A DNA stretch of 64,000 bases from Solimicrobium sp043758755 (GCA_043758755.1 JAYVMW010000049.1:62001-126000), one strand, 5' to 3'. Shown: positions 1 to 8,948, counted from the stretch's first letter. The notes: generated from the letters alone by a model not told the origin. Numbers and translations: made by a program.

Positions 1-179
1 GTGTCGGTGTCGCCCAGCAACGGTTTAGCTCCATCCTTGTCAATTTCATTTGTGTCAGTATGGGAGGTTGGGGATGACTGTTTTTTATTCGCGGCCTGGT
101 TGTTGCGTGGAATGCATCCTGTTACTCGTTCAAAAAATGTAGGTGCAGATGTAATTGAAGGTGAACGTAATCCATTCAT
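1..179 (-). CDS. Hypothetical protein, 5' part only (runs off left end)
   Basis: An open frame of 59 codons starts at an ATG (179-177) and continues past base 1. A strong ribosome binding site (AAGGAGC) sits 5 bases upstream. The start region, AGGAGCTTTCAATGA, is almost the same as that of the gene starting at 1713 and close to that of the gene starting at 812, so this is probably a third member of the same tandem family. The visible protein begins MNGLRSPSITSAPTFFERV and then becomes hydrophilic, rich in Asn, Lys, Ser, Thr and Asp. The membrane segments seen in the two neighbours, if present, would lie beyond the window. The function is unknown. Confidence 0.55.
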   Translation of the reverse strand, partial: MNGLRSPSITSAPTFFERVTGCIPRNNQAANKKQSSPTSHTDTNEIDKDGAKPLLGDTD

Positions 180-344
180 TGAAAGCTCCTTAAAAAAATT
201 TGTCAAAAAAAAGTCACCGGCGTCGATAGTATTCAAATTGAACAGCTTTGAAGACAAGTGAGAATACGTATTACCGGCTTTGAGATTGAATCTGATTGAA
301 AGGTTGTCGGCTGAATTTTACCGGGAACTTTTACGTCGACGATT

Positions 345-812
345 TCATTCATCAACAAGCTCGAACTGTTTGAGGATGTCGATGTTATCCGGTGCGCGCT
401 GCTGAATCTGGTCAGCTGTTTCGACATCTGATTCGACATCTGATTCGTCATCTGATTCGTCACTCATATCAAGTCCAGTGGGATCAAAACAAGCCAGGGT
501 ATCAACGTAAGCACGCCTGAAAGCATTCAATATCATTATTCCACCTGCACCGATCATGATGAACGGCAGTCCATTCGTGAACTCTTCAGAACCAAACAGG
601 GTAGGTAAATCGACCAGACAAATGATGATGAACCCGCCGGCGATACTCAGTAAGCCCAGTCCCAGGTCAAGTTTGTAGTGCCACAGATTACTGAAAAATT
701 TCCGGGTATTGGCGACAAATTTTTCGACGCGATTATCGTTGCCGTTACAGTGAAACAGCTTGCCCAATGTTGCAGCTGGCGTTGAAACTGTGACTGATTG
801 TGGAAGACTCAT
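345..812 (-). CDS. Hypothetical two-helix membrane protein, tandem paralogue A
   Basis: 155 residues starting at MSLPQS. I chose ATG 812 over the upstream in-frame ATG because CAGGAG lies 6 bases before it and the neighbouring paralogue starts at the matching residue. A variable, polar N-terminus of about 40 residues is followed by the family core: NTRKFFSNLWHYKLDLG, a hydrophobic helix, DLPTLFGSE, and a second hydrophobic helix with FIMIGAG. The C-terminus is acidic (Asp/Glu/Ser) and is encoded by a 12-base tandem repeat. The core matches the gene at 994-1713 closely. I recognise no known family. There is no classical signal peptide. Two helices suggest a membrane-inserted hairpin, which is inference. 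Function unknown. Confidence 0.6.
   Translation of the reverse strand: MSLPQSVTVSTPAATLGKLFHCNGNDNRVEKFVANTRKFFSNLWHYKLDLGLGLLSIAGGFIIICLVDLPTLFGSEEFTNGLPFIMIGAGGIMILNAFRRAYVDTLACFDPTGLDMSDESDDESDVESDVETADQIQQRAPDNIDILKQFELVDE
421..465. repeat. 12-base tandem repeat inside the 345-812 gene
   Basis: Almost four copies of the 12-mer TCGACATCTGAT (later copies carry TCGTCATCTGAT and a degenerate end) lie head to tail. On the coding (minus) strand they give the acidic tail with alternating Ser-Asp-Glu-Ser-Asp. In-frame gain or loss of units would change tail length without breaking the gene. Confidence 0.75.
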
Positions 813-993
813 TGAACACTCCTGAAAAATAAATACAAAATGGAACAACACCGCAGCGGATATTATTTATTCCGAACCGCTTTGCAAACTGCTGACAATA
901 CGTATCACACGGATTGCAGATTGAATCTTTGCTGGCTGTTTCTGCTTAAAACAATTGAACATCAACGCTGATTAATCGGTTGTGTCAAATCAT

Positions 994-1713
994 CTAGAGA
1001 CGCTTGATCAGGGCTGGTTGGTCTTCCACAATGCTCAAGGTAAGATCATTACCGCCCAGCGGTTCGACCTGCGCAGGCGGGGATACTGCAGGCGAACTCG
1101 GTTGGGGCACGACGGTTGGCAGGCTTGGCGCGACAGCCGATACGGTGCTGGAACTCGAACTTGAAGTGGAGGAGTCGCGACTGTCAACAGGAGCAACATT
1201 AGGGGGCGGGGCGGTGGAAGCTTGATTGTTAGCAGAAGAAAACTGATAAGGTGAGTACCCCGTAAATGGGCTGTCGTCATCCTCACAGATTTCACAGCCA
1301 GGTTTGCCTGGTCTCACACTTACAACGGGTATGTTCGGCAATGGTGCCTTGCCTGTGACGAGACCGCCCGCAGGAGGAATAAAGTTCCTGGTTTCGGCAG
1401 CCGCTTTTGCAAAAGCCGACACGACTTGTGTTATCCCCGCACCTATCATAAAAAATGGCAGCCCTTGTGTCACGATTTCTGAACCAAAGAGGGTAGGTAA
1501 ATCAATGAGAAAAATGATCAGCAGTCCGCCGGTAATATTCGCCAGACCAGATCCAATGCTAAGCCGGTAGTTCCATAAATTGCTGAAAAATGTCCGTGTA
1601 TTAGACAGGAATTTTCCGCAGCGAGTGCTGTTTGTATTGCCGGTGGCACAGCCAGACCTCCATGTTGCAGATGAATTTGAAGCCGGACCTGCGGCTGAAT
1701 GTGGAAGACTCAT
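994..1713 (-). CDS. Hypothetical two-helix membrane protein, tandem paralogue B
   Basis: 239 residues from ATG 1713 (MSLPHS), preceded by AGGAGCTTTCA; the longer frame to 1749 has no ribosome site. The core is shared with the gene at 345-812: NTRTFFSNLWNYRLSIG, a first hydrophobic segment (about residues 63-80), DLPTLFGSE, then a second with FFMIGAG (about 90-110). After that comes a long low-complexity tail (about 120-239), rich in Pro, Ser, Thr and Val with a run of consecutive serines, unlike the acidic tail of paralogue A. So the membrane core is kept while the tails differ. No known domain is recognised. The gene is followed by paralogue A and then the partial gene at 1-179, all on the same strand, probably one transcript. 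Confidence 0.6.
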   Translation of the reverse strand: MSLPHSAAGPASNSSATWRSGCATGNTNSTRCGKFLSNTRTFFSNLWNYRLSIGSGLANITGGLLIIFLIDLPTLFGSEIVTQGLPFFMIGAGITQVVSAFAKAAAETRNFIPPAGGLVTGKAPLPNIPVVSVRPGKPGCEICEDDDSPFTGYSPYQFSSANNQASTAPPPNVAPVDSRDSSTSSSSSSTVSAVAPSLPTVVPQPSSPAVSPPAQVEPLGGNDLTLSIVEDQPALIKRL

Positions 1714-1901
1714 TGAAAGCTCCTGAACGACGTCATAAATAAATACCACAGCCGATAGTATTTAATATGAAAAATCATGCAAGCCGGTAAAAACCCTAAG
1801 TTGGCGTTTTTGATTTTATCTATTCAAATAAATCGCGGCTGCATTATTCAGTGCAGAGATTGCAGAAGTTGGGTCGGGTAGGATGGCACCGCGCGCATAA
1901 A

Positions 1902-1940
1902 AAAATGGCTTGATAACGAGCAGGTCGCCATCAAGCCATT
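1902..1940 (-). terminator. Rho-independent terminator after the porin/binding-protein unit
   Basis: Perfect 11-base arms AATGGCTTGAT (1904-1914) and ATCAAGCCATT (1930-1940) are followed on the minus strand by a run of seven T. It lies 27 bases beyond the stop of the 1968-2393 gene. Confidence 0.85.
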
Positions 1941-1967
1941 CCGGTACAACAGAGATTAAATTACTTT

Positions 1968-2393
1968 TCAGTCTGCACTGAAAACAACTTTGACACTGGA
2001 ATCCACTGCGCTTTTTTCAATATAACCAATCGTGGCCGGATTTGAACTGACCAGTTTTTTTACTTCAGCCGAACTGGAGATCTCTTTTGGCGGCGTTCCT
2101 TTGCCAGAGAATACCAGACGCGACCACGCCGCTTTTACCTGCGCTTCACTTTTCCCGGTTACCTTGTCGTAGAACAGGCCGCGAATCGCGCTGCCGGAAG
2201 TCTGATCCAGCGGCAGGGCAGTAGCCCCATTCGGAAATTTGTCGGATTTGCCCAGATAAATGGACGATACCTGTTCACTGTTCAGCGTGCCAATATCACT
2301 TTTGGCTCCCACAACCACAGCGACCTGTGCGAAAGCGGAGTGGATACTGAACATGGCAGAGCATAACAATACTATTTTGATGAGTTTTTTCAT
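1968..2393 (-). CDS. Small periplasmic phosphate-type substrate-binding protein
   Basis: 141 residues. It has a clear signal peptide (MKKLIKIVLLCSAMFSIHSAFA, cleavage after AFA), so it is periplasmic. The mature part resembles the PstS-like superfamily of phosphate ABC-transporter binding proteins (VVVGAKSDIGTLNSEQVSSIYLGK, then FSGKGTPPKE, NPATIGYIE), but at about 120 mature residues it is roughly half a normal PstS and would form only about one lobe. It sits 16 bases downstream of the porin gene, with no permease or ATPase gene nearby. It therefore probably does not feed a local ABC transporter. Partnership with the porin is inferred from the operon only; the ligand is unknown. Confidence 0.7.
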   Translation of the reverse strand: MKKLIKIVLLCSAMFSIHSAFAQVAVVVGAKSDIGTLNSEQVSSIYLGKSDKFPNGATALPLDQTSGSAIRGLFYDKVTGKSEAQVKAAWSRLVFSGKGTPPKEISSSAEVKKLVSSNPATIGYIEKSAVDSSVKVVFSAD

Positions 2394-2409
2394 TTTATAT
2401 GCTCCCCGA

Positions 2410-3705
2410 TTAAAATACGAAATCTAAGACCAGACTGACCACGTTGACTTTGGTGTCAACCTGATAGGTGCCCGTTGAGATATTGCTGAATATTCCGGTA
2501 GAACCGGCAGGTACACGAATCTGCTGGAATTCTGCTTTCACGTCGTAATTTTTTCCTGCGTCCCAGCGTATGCCCAAAGCAGACGTGCTTTCATCAGTGC
2601 TTTTTAACGCACCATTTACACCGCCCACCAGGACTGGCACGGTACCCTGAACAACAGGAGGATATCCCGCTGGAACGGCAACAGGAGCATAGCTGGTTAC
2701 GCTGGTCAATTTACGATTGGAAAAACTGACATAAGGGGTGAATGTTTCAATTCGGTACCCCAGTGTGGCGTACCAGCCCTTCGCGTCCGCTACATAAGTT
2801 GTGTCGGATGTTCGTTTGACATATTCAGTATTGACCACCCAGTTACCTGTGTCCAGTACTGCTCCGAGCCCTGAGAAAGTGGCGGTTTTGCCGTTGATTG
2901 ACAGATCGGTACCCATCGTTGTGAGTGATCCCAGTCCTGGCAGTGCCCCGATCGTACTTAGGCCGCCAAGCAGTGCATTGAGGCTGGCAGTTCCAGAGCC
3001 GGTGGTGTCAAGCGTGGTTCTCATGGTGCCAAAGCGCACGGTGAGAGGGCCATTTTCTGCGGATAAATTAATGCCTTCAATTTTGTGCAATGAAAGATCA
3101 ATATCGCCCTGCGCGTTTTGTGAGACCCGCACTCCGGATCTGCCCAGCCATAATTGCCCGTTCAGGGTGGTTTGACCAATATCGGTTCTATACAGAAGGT
3201 CGCCACCGTCAAAGCTGCGCACCGGAACCAGTCCGTATACGTCGAACGGAGTACGTACCGTGAGGTTGGTATAGCCGACATTGCGGAAATCGCTGGCCAT
3301 AAAAAACGGCGCGCCGATTCGGCCCAGTCGCATATCCAAGCCGTTGCCCAATTTCAGTTTTGCGAATGCCCACTCGACATCGGGTGAATAACTTCCCACA
3401 GAGTTTTGTTTGGAGAAGATCTGCACGGTGGCAGAAAAAGTGTCATTGAATTTGGCGTCCATTTGCCCGCCAACTTTGGTGTCTGGTCCAAAATCCGCTT
3501 TTTTGGTTGCGCCATACACTTCAAAGCCGGTCGTGTAGATACCGTTATCGGTATTGGTCTGTACCGCACCCAAGGTACCAAACGCAGACAAGGTATACGT
3601 CGGTCCATTCTGTATCGGTGTCAGACCTGCAGAGTCGGCCAAAACCGAACCGCAGGCCAGAGCTGCACCAATGGCTATTGCGCCATTTATATATTTTTTG
3701 TCCAT
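2410..3705 (-). CDS. Outer-membrane porin-like protein
   Basis: 431 residues. ATG 3705 was chosen because GTGGAG precedes it by 6 bases; the in-frame GTG at 3717 lies inside that site. The signal peptide ends near ACGSVLA. The mature protein shows alternating beta-strand patterning throughout (YTLSAFGTLGAVQ, TVQIFSKQNSVG, WAFAKLKLGNGLDMRLGRI) and ends in an aromatic residue (VSLVLDFVF), the usual C-terminal signal for BAM-dependent outer-membrane insertion. It is probably a 16- to 18-strand channel. It is first in a two-gene unit with a small periplasmic binding protein, which suggests a role in solute capture. Substrate cannot be told from sequence alone. Confidence 0.75.
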   Translation of the reverse strand: MDKKYINGAIAIGAALACGSVLADSAGLTPIQNGPTYTLSAFGTLGAVQTNTDNGIYTTGFEVYGATKKADFGPDTKVGGQMDAKFNDTFSATVQIFSKQNSVGSYSPDVEWAFAKLKLGNGLDMRLGRIGAPFFMASDFRNVGYTNLTVRTPFDVYGLVPVRSFDGGDLLYRTDIGQTTLNGQLWLGRSGVRVSQNAQGDIDLSLHKIEGINLSAENGPLTVRFGTMRTTLDTTGSGTASLNALLGGLSTIGALPGLGSLTTMGTDLSINGKTATFSGLGAVLDTGNWVVNTEYVKRTSDTTYVADAKGWYATLGYRIETFTPYVSFSNRKLTSVTSYAPVAVPAGYPPVVQGTVPVLVGGVNGALKSTDESTSALGIRWDAGKNYDVKAEFQQIRVPAGSTGIFSNISTGTYQVDTKVNVVSLVLDFVF

Positions 3706-4091
3706 AGTTTTCTCCACTTTTATGGTCAGGGTTGTAAAGCTTAAGGTGACGTGATGCCAGTATTTTTGTTGTCATTTGGGTCAGGCAATGCTGTTGAATT
3801 GACATTGCAAACACATAATTGCTAATTCACTCTAGGAAAAATAATTTGCTTCGACAAGTTTTGGCACCGAAAAAAAGTCCAAATTATCCAAATTGAGACA
3901 CTTCTGCCTCAAATTGGTGCAGCACTAACGAAATTACAGTGCAGTCAGATTTAATGTTTTGTAAATTTTCGAAGCGCGCTGATTTCCTTCTGAAGTGGTT
4001 TGTGTCCTCGCAGCATCACGGTATAATCACGGACTTCGTGTAAACCAGCAGATTTTTAGTTATTGGATCTGCGTCACCCCCCTCTCTCATT
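3706..4091. other. Intergenic region between divergent porin and purL
   Basis: 386 bases without a credible gene, AT-rich towards the porin side. It must hold the promoters of both divergent units. The only hexamers I can support are those assigned to purL at 4000-4027. No riboswitch fold or operator dyad is obvious. Confidence 0.6.
4000..4027 (+). promoter_or_regulatory. Putative sigma-70 promoter of purL
   Basis: TTGTGT (4000-4005), a 16-base spacer and a consensus TATAAT (4022-4027) lie about 65 bases before the purL start. The -10 is perfect and the -35 matches 4 of 6 positions. Confidence 0.5.
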
Positions 4092-7000
4092 ATGCTGATT
4101 CTGCCTGGCTCCAACGCACTGTCTTCCTTCCGTACCCAGGGTCTATTGCTCCGTTTACAGGCGATTGACCCAACAATTACCGCTGTCACCGGCCGCTATA
4201 CCCACTTTATCGACAGTCATAGCGCACTTTCTGACGACGATACAACCCGTCTGGCGGCGTTGCTGACATATGGTGAAGCCTATGTGGGCGATCCGGAGTG
4301 CGATATCAAAGGATCGGCTTTTGTGGTCATCCCGCGTTTCGGCACCATTTCGCCGTGGGCCAGCAAGGCCACCGATATTGCGCACAATTGCGGCATGAGC
4401 CAGATCAAACGCATCGAGCGCGGCATCAGTTACCGGGTGCTGGCGAAATCGGGTCTGGTGTCAGACCTGATATCGAGTCTGTCTGGCAAAGACAAAAAAA
4501 ATCCCGCCGTGCTGAAACAGGAAATTGCCGCATTGTTGCATGATCGCATGACAGAAATGGTGCTGGAATCCGAATCCGAAGCACAGGGCATGTTCAGAGA
4601 ACTGGATGCCCAGCCGCTGGCTTTCATTGATGTCATGACCGGTGGGGTGGGAGCGCTGCAGCAGGCCAATGCCGAACTCGGCCTGGCTTTGTCCGAAGAT
4701 GAAATCGAGTATCTGCACAAGGCGTTTACCGACGCAAAGCGCAATCCGACCGATGTGGAACTGATGATGTTTGCCCAGGCCAACAGCGAACATTGCCGTC
4801 ACAAGATCTTCAATGCCGACTGGATCATCGATGGTGTCAGACAGGATACCTCGCTGTTTGCCATGATCAAAAATACCCACCAGCTCGCCCCGCGCGGCAC
4901 AGTCGTTGCCTACAGCGACAACTCGTCGATTATTGAGGGTGCGACCGTGAGCCGTTTCTATGCGCGCGGCGCTGAACACGGCAACGTGTATGCCGCCAGC
5001 AATGAACTGACCCATATTCTGATGAAGGTCGAAACCCATAACCATCCGACTGCCATATCGCCATTTCCCGGTGCCTCCACCGGTGCCGGTGGTGAACTCC
5101 GCGACGAAGGTGCCACCGGCAGGGGCGCCAAGCCCAAGGCTGGCCTGACCGGATTCACGGTGTCGAATTTAACCATTCCGGGTCATGTGGGGGCGTGGGA
5201 AAACGCAGCCGACGTGGTCAATGGAAATGCCGCTGATGCCACTCTGTATGGCAAGCCGGACCGGATCGCCAGCCCGTTGCAGATCATGCTGGAAGGCCCG
5301 ATCGGCGGCGCGTCGTTCAATAATGAATTCGGTCGCCCGATTCTGGGCGGCTATTTCCGTACCTATGAACAGAATGTGGCAGGGCAGGTGTTTGGCTACC
5401 ACAAGCCGATCATGATCGCCGGCGGCATGGGCAATATTTCAGATCTGCATACTTTTAAAGAGGCGCTGCCGGTGGGCTCGCTGTTGATTCAGCTCGGTGG
5501 GCCGGGCATGCGTATCGGCATGGGCGGCAGCGCGGCTTCGTCCATGGCCACCGGTGCCAATACCGCTGACCTGGATTTTGATTCGGTACAGCGCGGCAAT
5601 CCGGAAATGGAACGGCGTGCCCAGGAAGTCATCAATGCCTGCTGGGCCATGGGCAAGAACAATATCATTCTGTCGATTCATGACGTCGGTGCCGGCGGAC
5701 TGTCGAACGCTTTCCCGGAAATTACCAACGATGCCAAACGCGGTGCGCTGTTTGATCTGCGCCAGATTCCGCTGGAAGAATCTGGCATGGCACCCAAAGA
5801 AATCTGGAGTAATGAATCGCAGGAACGCTATGTACTGGCGATTGCACCATCAGATCTGGCGCAGTTTACCTATCTGTGCGAACGCGAGCGCTGCCTGTTT
5901 GCGGTGGTGGGTACGGCAACTGAGGAGCGTCAGCTGAAAGTGATTGATCCGCTGCATGACAATGCACCGGTCGATATGCCCATGGACGTATTGTTGGGCA
6001 AGCCGCCCAAAATGCTGCGCGATGTCACGTCGCTGAAAACACAGTTTCCGGCACTGGATTTAACCGGTGTCGAACTGACCGAGGTCGCGCGCAAAGTATT
6101 AAGCCTGCCGACGGTCGGCGATAAATCGTTTCTGATTACGATTGGGGATCGCAGCGTTGGCGCCATGTCGGTGCGCGATCAGATGGTGGGCCCGTGGCAG
6201 GTTCCGGTGGCAGATTGCGCCGTGACGGCGATGAGTTTTGAAGGCAGTCTGGGCGAAGCCATGGCCATGGGTGAACGCACCCCGGTCGCCGTCGTGGATG
6301 CCGCAGCTTCGGGTCGCATGGCGGTGGGGGAAACCATTACCAATCTGGCCGGCGCGTCGATCGCGGCTCTGTCAGATATCAAACTGTCTGCCAACTGGAT
6401 GGCCGCCTGTGGCCAGCCTGGTCAGGATGCCGCGCTGTTTGCCACCGTCAGGGCGGTTGGTCTGGAACTGTGTCCGGCGCTGGGTCTGTCGATCCCGGTC
6501 GGCAAGGATTCGTTGTCGATGCGCACCACCTGGAAGGACGAAGGCGCGGCCAAATCAGTGACTTCTCCGGTTTCGCTGATCGTGTCCGGCTTCGCACCGG
6601 TTACCAATATTCGCGCCAACCTGACACCGCAACTCAACAGTGCGGTCGGTGACACGGTACTGATACTGATTGATCTGGGTCGCGGTAAAAACCGCCTGGC
6701 CGCATCGGCCTGTGCGCAAGTGCTGCAGCAGCTCGGCAATGATGTGCCGGACCTGGACAGTGCCGACGATCTGAAAGCCCTGTTCAACGCCGTGCGGCAG
6801 TTGCATGGCGAGCAGAAAATTCTGGCCTACCATGACCGTTCCGACGGCGGTCTGTTTGCCACATTGTGCGAAATGGCGTTTGCCAGCCGTATGGGTCTGG
6901 ATATCAATGTCGATATTCTGGCCATGGATCTGGGTCACGGGGCCGACAGCGGTGAGGCCAAAAACTGGGCCGGCCAAATTCCGGAACGGCGCAACGAACA

Positions 7001-8132
7001 AACTATCCGTGCCTTGTTCAATGAAGAACTCGGCGCAGTAATCCAAGTGCGGGCGGCACAAAAGTCAGAAGTAATGGATGTATTGCGCAGCTTTAATCTG
7101 GGTGCCTGCAGTCACATCATCGGCAAACCGAATAGCGGGCTCGATATTGTCATTGCGCGCGACGCCAAGGAGATATTCCGGCAAACGCGTACTTCACTGC
7201 ATCAGATCTGGAGCAACACCAGTTATCAGATGGCGCGACTGCGCGACAATCCGGCCTGTGCTGATGCCGAATATGCCCGCATCGCCGATGCGACTGATCC
7301 CGGCATGCAGCCACAGGTGGGTTTTGATGCGCAGCACGATATCGCTGCGCCGTTCATTGCCACCGGTGTGCGTCCCAGAGTGGCGATTCTGCGCGAGCAG
7401 GGCGTGAATTCACATGTGGAAACCGCGTATGTCATGCATCAGTCCGGCTTTACTGCCGTGGACGTGCACATGAGTGATCTGATCGCAGGGCGGGCCAGAC
7501 TGGCTGATTTCAGCGGCATTATTGCCGTAGGCGGTTTCTCGTATGGTGACGTATTGGGTGCCGGTGAAGGCTGGGCCAAAACCATTCTGTTCCATGCGCA
7601 ATTGGCGGATCAGTTTGCCGAATTTTTCCAGCGCAAGGATACCTTTGGCCTGGGCATTTGCAATGGCTGTCAGATGCTGTCAAATCTTAAATCCATCATC
7701 CCCGGCGCGCACGCCTGGCCCAAATTTACCCGTAATAAATCAGAACAGTTTGAGGGCCGTTTTGTCATGGCGGAAGTCACTGCCAGCCCTTCGATCTTCA
7801 TGCAGGACATGAACGGTACCCAGGCACCGATTGTTGTTTCACACGGTGAGGGGTATGCCGATTTTTCTACCACAGGAAATATCGACGAAGTGCTGGTGGG
7901 ATTGCGCTTTGTTGACAATCGTGGACAGGCTACCGAATCGTATCCCTACAATCCTAACGGATCACCGCGCGGCATTACGGCAGTCACGACTGCCGATGGT
8001 CGCTTCACTGCGATGATGCCGCATCCGGAACGCGTGTTCCGCAGCGCGATTCATTCCTGGAGCCCGAAAGGGTGGGGCGAATATTCACCGTGGATGCGCA
8101 TGTTCAGAAATGCCCGCAAGTGGGTGGGGTGA
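4092..8132 (+). CDS. purL: Phosphoribosylformylglycinamidine synthase (FGAM synthetase), large single-chain form
   Basis: 1346 residues, the usual length of the fused enzyme of Proteobacteria. It uses ATP and glutamine to convert FGAR to FGAM, step four of purine synthesis, in the cytosol. Order: N-terminal PurS-like part (about 1-150), linker, first AIR-synthase-type half with NSEHCRHKIFNADW and KVETHNHPTAISPFPGASTG, second half with SIPVGKDSLSMRT and YHDRSDGGLF, then a class I glutaminase (about 1090-1346) with nucleophile Cys1190 in GICNGCQML and the His/Glu pair in MMPHPERVFR. All key motifs are intact. No Shine-Dalgarno is visible before ATG 4092. It is a single-gene unit closed by a strong terminator. 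Confidence 0.98.
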   Translation: MLILPGSNALSSFRTQGLLLRLQAIDPTITAVTGRYTHFIDSHSALSDDDTTRLAALLTYGEAYVGDPECDIKGSAFVVIPRFGTISPWASKATDIAHNCGMSQIKRIERGISYRVLAKSGLVSDLISSLSGKDKKNPAVLKQEIAALLHDRMTEMVLESESEAQGMFRELDAQPLAFIDVMTGGVGALQQANAELGLALSEDEIEYLHKAFTDAKRNPTDVELMMFAQANSEHCRHKIFNADWIIDGVRQDTSLFAMIKNTHQLAPRGTVVAYSDNSSIIEGATVSRFYARGAEHGNVYAASNELTHILMKVETHNHPTAISPFPGASTGAGGELRDEGATGRGAKPKAGLTGFTVSNLTIPGHVGAWENAADVVNGNAADATLYGKPDRIASPLQIMLEGPIGGASFNNEFGRPILGGYFRTYEQNVAGQVFGYHKPIMIAGGMGNISDLHTFKEALPVGSLLIQLGGPGMRIGMGGSAASSMATGANTADLDFDSVQRGNPEMERRAQEVINACWAMGKNNIILSIHDVGAGGLSNAFPEITNDAKRGALFDLRQIPLEESGMAPKEIWSNESQERYVLAIAPSDLAQFTYLCERERCLFAVVGTATEERQLKVIDPLHDNAPVDMPMDVLLGKPPKMLRDVTSLKTQFPALDLTGVELTEVARKVLSLPTVGDKSFLITIGDRSVGAMSVRDQMVGPWQVPVADCAVTAMSFEGSLGEAMAMGERTPVAVVDAAASGRMAVGETITNLAGASIAALSDIKLSANWMAACGQPGQDAALFATVRAVGLELCPALGLSIPVGKDSLSMRTTWKDEGAAKSVTSPVSLIVSGFAPVTNIRANLTPQLNSAVGDTVLILIDLGRGKNRLAASACAQVLQQLGNDVPDLDSADDLKALFNAVRQLHGEQKILAYHDRSDGGLFATLCEMAFASRMGLDINVDILAMDLGHGADSGEAKNWAGQIPERRNEQTIRALFNEELGAVIQVRAAQKSEVMDVLRSFNLGACSHIIGKPNSGLDIVIARDAKEIFRQTRTSLHQIWSNTSYQMARLRDNPACADAEYARIADATDPGMQPQVGFDAQHDIAAPFIATGVRPRVAILREQGVNSHVETAYVMHQSGFTAVDVHMSDLIAGRARLADFSGIIAVGGFSYGDVLGAGEGWAKTILFHAQLADQFAEFFQRKDTFGLGICNGCQMLSNLKSIIPGAHAWPKFTRNKSEQFEGRFVMAEVTASPSIFMQDMNGTQAPIVVSHGEGYADFSTTGNIDEVLVGLRFVDNRGQATESYPYNPNGSPRGITAVTTADGRFTAMMPHPERVFRSAIHSWSPKGWGEYSPWMRMFRNARKWVG

Positions 8133-8153
8133 GAAGCTGGATTGAGTTAACGT

Positions 8154-8190
8154 AAAAACGGCGCTTCGTTTCTGAAGCGCCGTTTTTTTT
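8154..8190. terminator. Bidirectional rho-independent terminator between purL and the convergent gene
   Basis: 13-base perfect arms (8155-8167 and 8174-8186, AAAACGGCGCTTC and complement) around a 6-base loop, with eight T on the plus side and a run of five A on the other side. It can stop both purL and the minus-strand gene at 8200-8841. Confidence 0.92.
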
Positions 8191-8199
8191 ACCGTAAGT

Positions 8200-8841
8200 C
8201 TATGCCTTGGTTTGTACTACATTCCCTGAGATGCCTGAGCCTTGCAGATTGGTTTCCAGATTCTGTAAAAAACCGGACAGTGATTTCCCTGAACCTGAAA
8301 TTCCGTCAACACTCAATAAATTGTTAAAGCTGCTTTGCAATGCGGCCAAAGGATTGGTGCCTGTGGTCGAGCTAACCGCAGTTGCCGGGCCGGCGCCGGG
8401 TGTTGTGGTGCTGGAACTTAATTGATTAATGAGATCCTGTATGCCACTTTCCACTTTGCCAACCCCGCCTGCGCCATGGTGATGGTGGCCGGACCCGGAA
8501 GAACTGCCGGAACCGCTTAGCTGAGACTGAATGGCGGCCAGCAGATTCTGTACAAAGGCCTGCAGCGCCTGTTCCTTCGACTGGCTGGAGCTGGTGGATG
8601 TCGTTCCTGTTGTGGCTGAGGTACTGGCGGTTGCGCCGGCGCCGTCCGTATCGTTGCCGGTGGTGGTTGGACCTACTCCGAGCTGCGACAACGCACTGCT
8701 GATCGACTGAATAAAATTATTGCCATTTTTACCAACCGGCGCCGTGCTGCCAGTGGATTGAGGCTGTTTGTTTACCTGCTGGCCGGCATAGGCCTGAGTA
8801 GAGGCAAGCTGCTGAAAGCTGCCTAGAGCGGTGACTGACAT
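8200..8841 (-). CDS. Gly/Ser/Thr-rich protein with a histidine patch, unknown function
   Basis: 213 residues starting at MSVTALGSFQQL, with an excellent GGAGG 7 bases before the ATG. Low-complexity Ser/Thr/Gly stretches (about 65-90 and 110-125) alternate with short amphipathic helices (SKEQALQAFVQNLLAAIQ; NPLAALQSSFNNLLSV; LSGFLQNLETNLQGSG). A stretch SGSGHHHHGAGG near residues 114-126 could bind metal, which is inference. There is no signal peptide or membrane helix. Length and composition resemble secreted or surface-layer-type accessory proteins, but no family is recognised. It is a single gene ending at the terminator shared with purL. Confidence 0.6.
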   Translation of the reverse strand: MSVTALGSFQQLASTQAYAGQQVNKQPQSTGSTAPVGKNGNNFIQSISSALSQLGVGPTTTGNDTDGAGATASTSATTGTTSTSSSQSKEQALQAFVQNLLAAIQSQLSGSGSSSGSGHHHHGAGGVGKVESGIQDLINQLSSSTTTPGAGPATAVSSTTGTNPLAALQSSFNNLLSVDGISGSGKSLSGFLQNLETNLQGSGISGNVVQTKA

Positions 8842-8948
8842 ATTAAACCTCCATGATTTCTATCTGGCCATCAGGAGACATGGTAGGGTGCTCAATCCCG
8901 ATTCAATGGCCCAATCAGAGGTCGAATTACCCTCGAGTTCCGGGTCAC

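Noticed and set aside
1..261. Plus-strand ORF of 86 codons at the left edge
   Set aside because: Antisense to the better supported partial gene with a strong ribosome site at 1-179 and unlike any family.
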